Assembly (NCBI GenBank): GCA_019695115.1
Contig: JAIBAP010000034.1
Span: 1-62,540, forward strand
Direction of reading: 5' to 3'
Source: Caldilineales bacterium
GTDB taxonomy: Bacteria > Chloroflexota > Anaerolineae > J102
DNA: 62,540 nucleotides
Within the stretch, counting starts at the first letter, position 1, and every line of letters begins with the position of its first letter. Positions 45,038 through 53,172 of this stretch are shown here, piece by piece. The notes below the pieces were generated by a model. That model saw nothing but the letters and a program-made list of their open reading frames with translations, was not told the origin of the DNA and did not search any database. The translations under genes and the position numbers were made by a program.

Positions 45038-47437
45038 ATGGCAACGAAGGTAGGCACGAGTGAACGGCCCTTGCGCATCGCCATCATTGGCGCAGGGCCG
45101 TCTGGTTTCTATGCCGCACAGGCCCTCTTGGGCCAGCAAGACTATCAGGTGGCGATCGATATCATCGACCATCTGCCCGCCCCCTTTGGCCTGGTGCGCT
45201 ACGGCGTGGCGCCCGACCACCAGAAAATCAAATCCGTCACCAAAGTCTACGAGAAGATTGCCGAAGACCCGCGCGTCCGCTTCCTGGGCAATGTCACTTT
45301 CGGCGTCGATCTCAGCCACGATGACATCCGCGCCCATTACGACCAGGTGATCTATGCCGTGGGCGCCCAAACCGACCGGCGGCTCGGCGTCCCTGGCGAA
45401 GACCTGGCCGGCAGCTACCCCGCCACCGAGTTCGTGGCCTGGTACAACGGCCACCCCGACTACGCCGACCGCACGTTCGACCTTTCCTGCAAGAGCGTGG
45501 CCGTGATCGGCGTGGGCAATGTGGCCATGGATGTGGCCCGCATCCTGGCCCTCTCGCCCGCCGAGCTGGAGCAGACCGACATTGCCGACTATGCCCTGGA
45601 GGCATTGCGCCACAGCCAGGTCGAAGACATCTATGTCATCGCCCGCCGCGGCCCGGCCCAGGTGAAATTCACCAACCCCGAGCTGCGCGAGTTGGACGAG
45701 TTGGAGGGCGCCGATGTCATCGTCGCTGGCGAAGAACTGGACATCGACCCGCTCAGCGCCGCCTCCATCGCCGACAACCGCGAGGCCCAGACCAACATCG
45801 ACATCCTCCGCCACTATGCCGAAATGGGGCCTCAAGGCAAAGGCAAGCGCATCCATTTCCTCTTCCTGCGCTCGCCGGTCGAGCTCATCGGCGATGAGAA
45901 CGGCAACATGACCCACATCCGGCTGGAGAAGAACGAGTTGCGGCCCGACGACCGCGGCGGTCTGAACTCACACGGTCGCGGCGAGTACGAGACGCTGGCG
46001 GTGGGGATGGTGATGCGTTCGATCGGCTACAAAGGCGAGCCGCTGCCCGGCGTGCCCTTCCACGCCAAGTGGGGCGTGATCGCGAACGAAAACGGACGGG
46101 TGGCCGAATACGGCACGGGCAAGATAGTTCCCGGCGAGTACTGCGTCGGCTGGATCAAGCGCGGGCCGACGGGCATCATCGGCACCAACAAGCCCGACTC
46201 GGTGGCCACCGTGCGCCTGCTGCTAGAGGACACCCCCACCATCGCCCCCATCGACGACGACAAGGCCCACCCCGACGCCGTAACGGCGCTGCTGCAAGCA
46301 CGCGGGGTGCGTTTTGTCGGCTGGGCCGAGTGGCAGATGATCGACGCCGCCGAGGTGGCAGCCGGGGAGAAGTTGGGCCGGCCTCGCCTCAAGATCACCT
46401 CCGTTGCCCAGATGTTGGTGACGGTGCAACAGGCCATCGAAGCCGCAACCCTGGACATCCTGATCATCGGCGGCGGCCCAGCCGGGCTGTATGCCGGCTT
46501 CTATGCCGGGCTGCGCCAACTCAAGACCCGCATCCTCGAGGCCATGCCGATGGTGGGTGGCCAGCTGTCTGCCCTTTACCCCGAGCTGATCGTCTATGAC
46601 GCCCCCGGCTTCTTCCGCATCGAAGCCCGCGAGCTGGTCAATGCCCTGCGCACCCAGACCGAACGCTTTGGCGGGATGGTGGACATCTGCTGCAATTGCC
46701 AGGCGCTGGCGATCGAACACCAACCAGACGGCCTCTTCACCGTCAAGGATAGCCAGGGACGCACCCATCGCGCCCGCCGGCTGATCCTGGCCACGGGCAT
46801 CGGCGCCATCACACCGATCAAACTGGACAACACCAGCGTCAAACGCTTCGAAGGCAAGGGCGTCCACTACTTCGCCCGCGACCGGGCCGAATTCCAGGGC
46901 AAGCGGGTGCTGATCGTCGGCGGCGGCGATAGCGCCGTGCTGTGGGCGCTCAATCTCAAGGACTGGGCGGCCCAGGTCACGCTCATCCACCGCCAGGACA
47001 AGTTCCGGGCCAAAGAGGCCAACCGGGCCGAGATGATGGAACGCGGCATCGAGGTACGCACATTCCACGAGATCAAAGAGATCAAGGGCCGGGGCCGGGT
47101 CGAGCAGGTCGTGCTCGTCGATACCAGGAGCGGGGTCGAGAGCGAACTCGCCGTCGATGCCGTCATCCTGGCCCTGGGCTACCGCAGCGAACGCGCCTTT
47201 GTCCAGGGGCTGGGCCTGGCGATGGACGGCAGCGGCATCAAGGTCAGCGGCCTGATGCAAACCAGCGTCGAAGGCATGTACGCCGTCGGCGACGTGGCCA
47301 AACCCGACAACGGCATCAACTTCCGCCTCATCGCCACCGGCCTGGGCGAGGCCGCCATTGCCGCCAACCACGCCTGCCACAGCCTGCGCCCCGAAAAACC
47401 CATCGTGCCCCAGCACAGTTCGATGATGCGTCTGTAA
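45038..47437 (+). CDS. Fusion of two ferredoxin-NADP reductases (adrenodoxin-reductase type + YumC type)
   Basis: The 799-residue protein contains two complete flavoprotein modules. Module 1 (about 5-390) is of the FprA/adrenodoxin-reductase type: GAGPSGFYAA, PAPFGLVRYGVAPDHQKIK, VIGVGNVAMDVAR and GWIKRGPTGIIGTNK. Module 2 (about 470-790) is of the thioredoxin-reductase-like YumC type: GGGPAGLYAGFYAG, VGGQLSALYPE, VGGGDSAVLWAL and VGDVAKPDNGINFRLIATGLGEAAIAANHA, with no CxxC. A linker of about 60 residues (YumC side begins near 465) joins them. Each module alone reduces ferredoxin or flavodoxin with NADPH. A fusion of both is unusual and may move electrons between two carriers. Confidence 0.88.
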   Translation: MATKVGTSERPLRIAIIGAGPSGFYAAQALLGQQDYQVAIDIIDHLPAPFGLVRYGVAPDHQKIKSVTKVYEKIAEDPRVRFLGNVTFGVDLSHDDIRAHYDQVIYAVGAQTDRRLGVPGEDLAGSYPATEFVAWYNGHPDYADRTFDLSCKSVAVIGVGNVAMDVARILALSPAELEQTDIADYALEALRHSQVEDIYVIARRGPAQVKFTNPELRELDELEGADVIVAGEELDIDPLSAASIADNREAQTNIDILRHYAEMGPQGKGKRIHFLFLRSPVELIGDENGNMTHIRLEKNELRPDDRGGLNSHGRGEYETLAVGMVMRSIGYKGEPLPGVPFHAKWGVIANENGRVAEYGTGKIVPGEYCVGWIKRGPTGIIGTNKPDSVATVRLLLEDTPTIAPIDDDKAHPDAVTALLQARGVRFVGWAEWQMIDAAEVAAGEKLGRPRLKITSVAQMLVTVQQAIEAATLDILIIGGGPAGLYAGFYAGLRQLKTRILEAMPMVGGQLSALYPELIVYDAPGFFRIEARELVNALRTQTERFGGMVDICCNCQALAIEHQPDGLFTVKDSQGRTHRARRLILATGIGAITPIKLDNTSVKRFEGKGVHYFARDRAEFQGKRVLIVGGGDSAVLWALNLKDWAAQVTLIHRQDKFRAKEANRAEMMERGIEVRTFHEIKEIKGRGRVEQVVLVDTRSGVESELAVDAVILALGYRSERAFVQGLGLAMDGSGIKVSGLMQTSVEGMYAVGDVAKPDNGINFRLIATGLGEAAIAANHACHSLRPEKPIVPQHSSMMRL

Positions 47438-47465
47438 CGCCCAAAAAGCCGCATCATGTTTTCGC

Positions 47466-47500
47466 AAGCGCCGCCGCTGGCCCTCCCACCGGCGGCGCTT
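47466..47500. repeat. 11-bp hairpin after the reductase gene
   Basis: AAGCGCCGCCG (47466-47476) and CGGCGGCGCTT (47490-47500) are exact reverse complements. It lies 28 bases past the stop of the reductase gene; no T-run follows, so termination is possible but not clear. Confidence 0.6.
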
Positions 47501-47510
47501 CCACATCCTT

Positions 47511-47672
47511 CGTAGTAACGGCTTCAGCCGTTCCCCTCGTAGTAACGGCTTCAGCCGTTCCCCTCGTAGTAACGGCTTCAGCCGTTCCCCTCGTAGTAAC
47601 GGCTTTAGCCGTTCCCCTCGTAGTAACGGCTTTAGCCGTTCCCCTCGTAGTAACGGCTTCAGCCGTTCCTCT
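47511..47672. repeat. Six tandem 27-bp units with the AACGGCTTCAGCCGTT palindrome
   Basis: Units start at 47511, 47538, 47565, 47592, 47619 and 47646. Each is CGTAGT followed by AACGGCTTCAGCCGTT and CCCCT; two copies have TTTAG for TTCAG. Each unit is palindromic (AACGGCT-TC-AGCCGTT). The last unit contains, in reverse, the stop codon of the convergent amidohydrolase-like gene. Direct units without variable spacers exclude a CRISPR array. Confidence 0.92.
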
Positions 47673-48966
47673 GCCACGGAAAACGAAACCTCGGCCCCAT
47701 CCGCTCGCCCGCCGTCACCTCGTCCGTTTCCGCCGGGGCCAGCTCGACGGCCGGGGCAGCCACCTCCGGCGTCCCAGCCACCTCCGGCCCAGGCGCCATC
47801 GTTTGGCTGGCTGCATCCGCTCCGCCGTCCCCGGTAGGCGGCTGCTCCGCCTCGACGACCGCTTCCTCCACCGGCGACGGGGCCGGAAGCTGGGGGAGGG
47901 GGGCCGGCGCCGGTTCGGGCAGAGCCAGTTGTCCGGCCTCAGCCAGCGGCAGGGCGCGGGCATAGACGCCGGCCAGGATCGACCCGGCCTGCGCCAGCGG
48001 CATCTGCCGGCGGAGCGGCGTGTCGCTCTCGTCCCACAGTTCGAGCAGGGCCGGATAATCCCACTCGGCCGTGATCACGCCCTCGGCCAGGGGGCTGCCG
48101 ATCTCGACCATGACGCCGCTGAAGCGCGGGGTGAAGTCGGAGGGGGCGAAGATCGAGCTGGCGCCGACGAAGGGTGGGGCGTCGCTGCCGCCAAAGGGGT
48201 CGGGGCCGGTGAGGAAGGCGACCATGCCGTAGAGCTGGTTTTCCTGGCAGCGGGCCAGCGCCGCCTGGCGAATCTTCTGATAGGTGGCCGGGCGATTGAC
48301 CGCTGCCATCGTCAGCAGCATGTCCGCGCCCTGATAGGCCAGGATGCGGGCGGGTTCAGGATAGAGCACGTCTTCGCCCACCAGCACGCCCACACGCCCG
48401 ACCGGGGTCTCGATCACGCCCCAGCCAGCGGCGGCCGAAGCCAGCCCTGCCATCCGGCCCAGCAGCGAAGCTTTGGCTTGCCGCCCCAAGATGCTGCCAT
48501 CCGGCCCGAAGACGACGCTGACGTTGAGGACATCGCCGGTGTCTGGGCGCACCTCGAGCAGGCTGCCCGCCACCAGGGTCATCTCGTAGTGGCGGGCCAG
48601 GCCGGAAAACATGGCCGCATAGGCATCGGACAGCGATTCGGGCATGGCCTGCAACGCCGCGGCCAACGATTTGTGCAGGTCGGCCTGGACGACGCTGGCG
48701 GCGCCGCTCGCCATCGCGGCCTTCGCCCGCTCCCACAACCCCGGCCGTGCGCTCAGGCTCGGCCCGGCCGCCCGCAAGAGGTCGTTCCGCCAGCCGCTGA
48801 GGGTGGGAATGGCGGCGGCGATGCCGCTGAGTTCGGGGAAAAGGGCCAGGGCCGCCCCCTTGGCCTTGGCCATGCGCAAGAAGCGGCTGAGATAGGCGGG
48901 ATAGTCATCGGCCGTCTTGGGGACGATGAGGTGATGTTGGATGCAGGCGACGATGGGTCGATCCAT
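47659..48966 (-). CDS. Nitrilase/carbon-nitrogen hydrolase-like protein lacking the catalytic cysteine
   Basis: The 435-residue protein has the carbon-nitrogen hydrolase fold over residues about 5-300. It keeps the glutamate (ALFPELSG) and the lysine region (AKASLLGRM), but the usual Cys site (ICxDxxxPE) reads LVGEDVLYPEPAR, so the nucleophile is missing. Residues about 340-420 are an Ala/Pro/Glu-rich tail. The last codons and the stop (QRNG*) come from the palindromic repeat at 47646-47672. A non-catalytic or differently catalytic role is likely. Confidence 0.75.
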   Translation of the reverse strand: MDRPIVACIQHHLIVPKTADDYPAYLSRFLRMAKAKGAALALFPELSGIAAAIPTLSGWRNDLLRAAGPSLSARPGLWERAKAAMASGAASVVQADLHKSLAAALQAMPESLSDAYAAMFSGLARHYEMTLVAGSLLEVRPDTGDVLNVSVVFGPDGSILGRQAKASLLGRMAGLASAAAGWGVIETPVGRVGVLVGEDVLYPEPARILAYQGADMLLTMAAVNRPATYQKIRQAALARCQENQLYGMVAFLTGPDPFGGSDAPPFVGASSIFAPSDFTPRFSGVMVEIGSPLAEGVITAEWDYPALLELWDESDTPLRRQMPLAQAGSILAGVYARALPLAEAGQLALPEPAPAPLPQLPAPSPVEEAVVEAEQPPTGDGGADAASQTMAPGPEVAGTPEVAAPAVELAPAETDEVTAGERMGPRFRFPWQRNG

Positions 48967-49170
48967 GGCAGGGGAAGGAGGAAAGGAGGATGGAAGAAGG
49001 TGTATGGGCGGGATTGTAGCACGATTCGGCAGCGGCGGCGATCACAAGAAGCGATGATTGTGAATGGCGAAGTTGCCGGCAGGGGACTTCAAGGATGCGG
49101 CCGGGGCGAGGCATGGTTTCAGAACGACTTGGGATGAGGTGCGATGCGGCCTGGATGAGGCGTCCCACTT
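48967..49170. other. Intergenic stretch without recognisable features
   Basis: This part of the 382-base gap between the divergent nitrilase-like and rplU genes shows no gene, repeat or hairpin that I can support. The rplU promoter begins at 49171. Confidence 0.5.
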
Positions 49171-49200
49171 TTGACAAAGCCCGAACTCCCAGCATATACT
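49171..49200 (+). promoter_or_regulatory. Promoter of the rplU-rpmA-rpmE genes
   Basis: TTGACA (49171-49176) and TATACT (49195-49200) are 18 bases apart, a strong consensus pair as expected for ribosomal-protein genes. It would give a leader of about 140 bases. Confidence 0.75.
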
Positions 49201-49206
49201 TACCCT

Positions 49207-49348
49207 CCGTGGGCCGAAAGGCCCACACTTTGTGCATTGCAGTCGTCATCGACCCATCTTCCCTCACCCACCTCACTCTGCTACGGCTCCCTAAGCCCCG
49301 CCCCACCCTGTGCGGCAGCGAGCGCCGTAGGGAAAGGACACACAGCGA
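49207..49348 (+). promoter_or_regulatory. Structured leader upstream of rplU
   Basis: GTGGGCC (49209-49215), GAAA and GGCCCAC (49220-49226) form a perfect stem with a GNRA tetraloop directly at the expected transcript start. CTACGGC (49281-49287) pairs with GCCGTAG (49324-49330) and encloses the region before the AGGGAAAGG ribosome-binding site. Ribosomal-protein operons are often autoregulated through such leaders. Confidence 0.5.
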
Positions 49349-49660
49349 ATGTACGCAGTCATCGAGACAGGCGGTAAACAGTACCGCATCAGTGCAGGCG
49401 AGCGCCTGGACATCGAACTCATCAAGCAGGCCGCCGGCGACACGGTCGAATTCGACCGCGTCTTGCTCGTCGGCGATGGCGACGCCATCCGCGTCGGCCG
49501 GCCCACCGTCGAGGGGGCCATGGTCTCGGCCACGGTGCTCGGTAAGAGCAAAGGCCCCAAGGTCATCAATTTCAAACACAGCGGCCGCACCACCCTGCGC
49601 CGCAAAACCGGACACCGCCAACACTACACCCGCATCCGCGTCGAAAACATCGTCGCCTGA
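49349..49660 (+). CDS. rplU: 50S ribosomal protein L21
   Basis: The 103-residue protein has the complete L21 pattern: MYAVIETGGKQYRI at the start, a middle FDRVLLVGDGD, and the late KGPKVINFKHSGRTTLRRKTGHRQHYTRIRVENI. It binds 23S rRNA in the large subunit. It is preceded by a strong promoter and a structured leader, and L27 follows 30 bases later, the usual bacterial order. Confidence 0.97.
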   Translation: MYAVIETGGKQYRISAGERLDIELIKQAAGDTVEFDRVLLVGDGDAIRVGRPTVEGAMVSATVLGKSKGPKVINFKHSGRTTLRRKTGHRQHYTRIRVENIVA

Positions 49661-49690
49661 GCTCGACGCCAGTAAGCAAGGAATCCCGCA

Positions 49691-49954
49691 ATGGCCCACA
49701 AGAAAGGTAGCGGCTCCAGCCGCAACGGTCGCGATAGCAATGCCCAGCGCCTGGGCGTAAAACGTTTCGATGGCGAATTGGTGTCCGCTGGTTCCATCCT
49801 GGTTCGGCAGCACGGCACCGCCATCTATCCCGGCGCCAACGTCGGCCTGGGCGATGACAACACCCTCTTCGCCCTGGTTTCCGGTTACGTCAAGTTCGAG
49901 CACCACACTCGCACCCGCAAACGGGTGAGCGTGTATCCCGCGGCGGCGGCGTAA
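49691..49954 (+). CDS. rpmA: 50S ribosomal protein L27
   Basis: The 87-residue protein has the L27 signature [25 protein letters not shown] directly after Met1, so no leader peptide needs removal, and [29 protein letters not shown]. Its N-terminus reaches the peptidyl-transferase centre. Co-transcribed with rplU. Confidence 0.97.
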   Translation: MAHKKGSGSSRNGRDSNAQRLGVKRFDGELVSAGSILVRQHGTAIYPGANVGLGDDNTLFALVSGYVKFEHHTRTRKRVSVYPAAAA

Positions 49955-49998
49955 CCCGGCCATCGATCACAGGTCTGCACAAGACCGGCGAGTTTGCC

Positions 49999-50349
49999 AT
50001 GAAAGACAATATCCATCCCAAATACTTTAGCAACGCCATCGTCATCTGCGCCTGCGGCAACACCTGGACGACCGGCTCCACCCGCGCTGAACTGCACACC
50101 GATGTCTGCTCGGCCTGCCATCCCTTCTTCACCGGCGAACAGCGCATCGTCGACACCGCCGGCCAGGTCGATCGCTTCATGAAACGGCTGCGGGGCAAGG
50201 AAGAAGTCCGAGCCAAGGTGCGGGCCGAGACCGAGATCCGTGAGGCCGAACGCGAGGCCGCCCGCAAAGCCCGCGCCCGCGGCGACGACCCCGAACGCGC
50301 CGCCAAGAAAGCGCGTGCGACCGTCCAGGCCAGCCTCGAACAGGACTGA
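49999..50349 (+). CDS. rpmE: 50S ribosomal protein L31 with a charged C-terminal extension
   Basis: Residues 1-66 are a zinc-type (C+) L31: ACGNTW after ICAC and [10 protein letters not shown] supply the cysteines, and [16 protein letters not shown] is typical. About 45 extra residues of alternating acidic and basic helix ([26 protein letters not shown]) extend the usual length of about 70. Placement directly after rpmA instead of obg is less common. A terminator follows. Confidence 0.93.
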   Translation: MKDNIHPKYFSNAIVICACGNTWTTGSTRAELHTDVCSACHPFFTGEQRIVDTAGQVDRFMKRLRGKEEVRAKVRAETEIREAEREAARKARARGDDPERAAKKARATVQASLEQD

Positions 50350-50369
50350 GTCCATCCCACCACCCACTC

Positions 50370-50403
50370 AGGCAGGAATCCCCCGGGATTCCTGCCTTTT
50401 GTT
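50370..50403 (+). terminator. Rho-independent terminator after rpmE
   Basis: AGGCAGGAATCCC (50370-50382) and its exact reverse complement (50385-50397) are followed by TTTTGTT. It separates the ribosomal genes from tdk, whose start lies only 18 bases further. Confidence 0.88.
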
Positions 50404-50420
50404 GCCAGCCGGAGGTTGCC

Positions 50421-51011
50421 ATGCCCTACCGCCATCTTCGCCCCAGCAGCGGCTGGATCGAGGTCATCTGCGGCTCGATGTTCAGCGGCAAGACCGAGGA
50501 ATTGCTGCGCCGGGTGCGTCGCGCCGCCATCGCCCAACAGGAAGTTCAGCTCTTCAAGCCGGCCGTGGATACGCGCTATGGCCTCGACAGCGTGACCTCG
50601 CACGATGGTCTGAAGTGGGAGGCCACCGTCGTCGATGATGCGATGGCTTTGCTCCGGGCGGTTGGCAAGGCTACCACGGTCGTCGCCATCGACGAGGTGC
50701 AGTTTTTCGACCACGCCATCATCGGCGTCTGCAACGACCTGGCGTACCGGGGGCTGCGCGTCATCGTCGCCGGGCTGGACACCGATTTTCGCGGCGAACC
50801 GTTTGGCCCCCTGCCCGCGCTCATGGCCCAGGCCGAACAAATGGACAAGCTCCATGCCATCTGTATGCGCTGCGGCAGCGAGGCCAGCCGCACCCAACGG
50901 CTGATCGATGGCCAGCCGGCTTACTACGAAGATCCCATCGTCATGATCGGCGCCAGCGAGAGCTACGAGGCCCGCTGCCGCGCCTGCCATGATGTCCCCC
51001 ATCGCGGTTGA
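50421..51011 (+). CDS. tdk: Thymidine kinase
   Basis: The 196-residue enzyme has P-loop [11 protein letters not shown] at residues 17-27, the Mg2+ motif [11 protein letters not shown], the thymidine-binding [20 protein letters not shown], and zinc-binding CMRCG...CRACHD. This is a type II (zinc) thymidine kinase for nucleoside salvage, in keeping with the nucleoside importer at the left of the window. CGGAGG lies before the ATG. Confidence 0.95.
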   Translation: MPYRHLRPSSGWIEVICGSMFSGKTEELLRRVRRAAIAQQEVQLFKPAVDTRYGLDSVTSHDGLKWEATVVDDAMALLRAVGKATTVVAIDEVQFFDHAIIGVCNDLAYRGLRVIVAGLDTDFRGEPFGPLPALMAQAEQMDKLHAICMRCGSEASRTQRLIDGQPAYYEDPIVMIGASESYEARCRACHDVPHRG

Positions 51012-51020
51012 CAACACCCC

Positions 51021-51146
51021 CGTAGTAACGGCTTCAGCCGTTCATCCGACCACCCGTAGTAACGGCTTCAGCCGTTCTCCATCCCGTCGAGCACAACCGG
51101 CCAGCCGTAGTAACGGCTTCAGCCGTTCTTCATCCCGTCGAGCACA
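51021..51146. repeat. Three AACGGCTTCAGCCGTT elements with a duplicated gene tail
   Basis: Elements start at 51021, 51055 and 51106. The stretch AGCCGTTCTCCATCCCGTCGA at 51070 is repeated with one change at 51121; the second copy is the true 3' end of the pseudouridine synthase gene. A 51-bp unit made of element plus gene tail has therefore been duplicated. Confidence 0.9.
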
Positions 51147-52069
51147 GCCTGCAAGTCAGGGGGCAACGGGCTGCTAAAATCCAGATCAGCCTCATCACTG
51201 GGCCGCCGGAAACGCAAGCGATGGGCGTGGAGGAAGTGCCTCTCCAACCCAAAACGATCCCTCCGCGGGCCATACACGACATCGCCAACGACGGGATGGC
51301 CCAACGAGGCGAAATGAACCCGTATCTGATGGGTGCGACCGGTGCGCGGGTGCGCGGTCACAAGCGTCGCGCCTGAATAATAGTCAATGACTTCGTAATC
51401 GGTCACGGCCTCGCGGCCGCCGGTGGGCAACACGGCCATGCGCTGGCGATGGTGGGGATGGCGACCAATGGGGGCGTCGATCCGGCCCCGGGACGGCTCC
51501 AGATGGCCGACAAGCAGGGCCAGGTAGGTCTTGGCGATGGTGCGGTCTTTGAACTGCGCCTGCAAATGGCGGTGGGCGCGGTCATTCTTGGCCACCAGCA
51601 GCAGGCCGGAGGTGTCTTTATCCAGCCGGTGGACGATGCCCGGCCGCTGCACACCGCCCACGCCCTGCAGATCGGGGCAATGATGGAGGATGGCATTGAC
51701 CAGGGTCCCGGCCGGGTGGCCGGGCGCAGGATGCACCACCAGGCCCGCCGGTTTGTCGATCACGAGCAAGTCGCCGTCTTCGTAGAGGATGGCGAGGGGG
51801 ATGGCTTCGGGAGCAAGGGCGCTCGGCTCTGGCAGGGGGCGAGAGTAGGCGATCTGATCTCCGGGCGAGAGACGATGGCTGGCCCTCGCCTGCCGGCCGT
51901 TGACCAGCACCAGCCCGTCCTCGATCCACCGCCGCACCGACGAACGCGACTGATCCCCCAGCTGGTCGGCCAGCCATCTGTCCAGCCGCTCGGTGCTGTG
52001 GTCATTGACCAGGACTTGCTCGGCCACGGTCGCTCCGCTAACCGCCCCCACACCGTCAGGCGCCGGCAT
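51119..52069 (-). CDS. Ribosomal large-subunit pseudouridine synthase, RluD family
   Basis: The protein of about 316 residues has an N-terminal S4 RNA-binding domain (ERLDRWLADQLGDQSRSSVRRWIEDGLVLVNGR) and the catalytic motif HRLDKDTSGLLLVAKND with its aspartate, then RTGRTHQIRVHFASLGHPVVGD. It modifies U in 23S rRNA. The start may be ATG 52069 or GTG 52090; neither has a clear ribosome site. It overlaps lspA at its 5' end. The last codons (KNG*) and the stop come from a palindromic element. Confidence 0.92.
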   Translation of the reverse strand: MPAPDGVGAVSGATVAEQVLVNDHSTERLDRWLADQLGDQSRSSVRRWIEDGLVLVNGRQARASHRLSPGDQIAYSRPLPEPSALAPEAIPLAILYEDGDLLVIDKPAGLVVHPAPGHPAGTLVNAILHHCPDLQGVGGVQRPGIVHRLDKDTSGLLLVAKNDRAHRHLQAQFKDRTIAKTYLALLVGHLEPSRGRIDAPIGRHPHHRQRMAVLPTGGREAVTDYEVIDYYSGATLVTAHPRTGRTHQIRVHFASLGHPVVGDVVYGPRRDRFGLERHFLHAHRLRFRRPSDEADLDFSSPLPPDLQAVLDGMKNG

Positions 52070-52601
52070 CAGCGCCCTGGTCGGCTGCACCGGCGCGAGC
52101 AGCTCGCATCAGCCGCCGCTCGTCGATCCACAACAAGAGCACCAGGAGGATGACGCCCACGACAAGGGCGTTGTCGGCCAGGTTGAAAGTCGGAAAAGCG
52201 GCGCGATCCTCGATATGAAAGTAGAGAAAATCAATGACCTGCCCGCCGTAGACCAGGCGATCCCACAAGTTGCCCACGGCGCCCCCAAACATCAGCCCCA
52301 GGGCCAGGAAGTGCCAGGAGGAAGTCGAAGCAGGAAGACGGTAGCTGTAGACAAGGATGGCGACGGCGGCAAGCGCGGCGACGATGGCAAAAATCCCACC
52401 TCCGCCCCGAAACATGCCAAAGGCCACGCCGGTGTTGGTGGTGTGGATGAGGCGAAAATAGGCGTCCAGGGCCGGAAAAGGCGCCCAGGCGCCAAACAAC
52501 TCGACGTTGTTTACCACCCAGAGCTTGGTCAGCCGGTCGGATACGATCACGACCAGGCCCACGGCCAGGACAAGGCCGAGAGAACGGAGTTTGGAATTCA
52601 A
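52056..52601 (-). CDS. lspA: Lipoprotein signal peptidase
   Basis: The 181-residue protein has four membrane helices with the two catalytic aspartates in GNLWDRLVYGGQVIDFL and FNLADNALVVG, and the NTGVAFGM segment. It cleaves the signal peptide of prolipoproteins in the membrane. The TTG at 52601 is preferred over the longer frame: it follows AAAGGA and overlaps the TGA of the DksA-like gene (TTGA). Confidence 0.94.
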   Translation of the reverse strand: MNSKLRSLGLVLAVGLVVIVSDRLTKLWVVNNVELFGAWAPFPALDAYFRLIHTTNTGVAFGMFRGGGGIFAIVAALAAVAILVYSYRLPASTSSWHFLALGLMFGGAVGNLWDRLVYGGQVIDFLYFHIEDRAAFPTFNLADNALVVGVILLVLLLWIDERRLMRAARAGAADQGADAGA

Positions 52602-53014
52602 AGGCTCTTTCCTTTGTGGCCGTCGAAATGGAACTGGCCCTGTTCGTAGGCGCGGGGGCCGGTCGAAGCGGCGCCAGCCACCTCGCGCTTGCGCTGGCAG
52701 TTCAGGCAAAAGCGGGCGTCGGGCAGGGCCTTGAGCCGGGCGAAATCGATCGGCTCGCCGCAGTTCTCGCAGAAGCCGTAGGCATCCGTCGTCAGCTTCT
52801 TCAGTGCGTGATCCACCCGGTGGAGGCGACGCTCGGCGTTGCGCCGGAGGGTCAGGTCGCTCGCCTGGTCGAAGGCGGCGGTGGCGTCATCGGCCAGGTG
52901 GTTACCGGCGCCGATGTCATCGTATTCCACTTCGGCGAAGTGGAGGAGGTCGGTCTGCAGTAGTTCGCGCTCTTCTTCGAGCAAGCGACGTAATCGATCA
53001 TCATCACGGGTCAT
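52598..53014 (-). CDS. DksA/TraR-family zinc-finger protein (second copy)
   Basis: The 138-residue protein has an acidic helical first half (DDRLRRLLEEERELLQTDLLHFAEVEYDD) and a zinc finger with CENC and CLNC separated by IDFARLKALPDARF. Such proteins bind RNA polymerase or serve as small regulators. GGAGG lies six bases before the ATG at 53014, which is preferred to the ATG at 53017 and to the longer frame. It belongs to an operon with its paralogue, lspA and the pseudouridine synthase. Confidence 0.88.
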   Translation of the reverse strand: MTRDDDRLRRLLEEERELLQTDLLHFAEVEYDDIGAGNHLADDATAAFDQASDLTLRRNAERRLHRVDHALKKLTTDAYGFCENCGEPIDFARLKALPDARFCLNCQRKREVAGAASTGPRAYEQGQFHFDGHKGKSL

Positions 53015-53172
53015 CATCAGCCTCCGTTGGCTTGATTCGGCCAGGGGGAAGTGCAGCCCCATTGTACGCCGGAGGCGGCGATCTGCCAAAGCAGGCCGCC
53101 GCCTGCACCCGATCCAACCGCCCTGCGCCCCACAGCGATGCCGCCGCAGGGCACAGGGGCGGGTGGCGCGGG

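Noticed and set aside
47511-47672. CRISPR array
   Set aside because: The 27-bp units are directly adjacent without variable spacers, and no cas gene is present.
46223-47677. 484-codon minus-strand frame starting with RGERLKPLL repeats
   Set aside because: Same palindromic repeat read in reverse, then antisense to the reductase fusion.
46942-49137. 731-codon plus-strand frame with many VVTASAVPL repeats
   Set aside because: The repeats are the translated 27-bp palindromic units; the flanks are out of frame with the reductase and antisense to the nitrilase-like gene.
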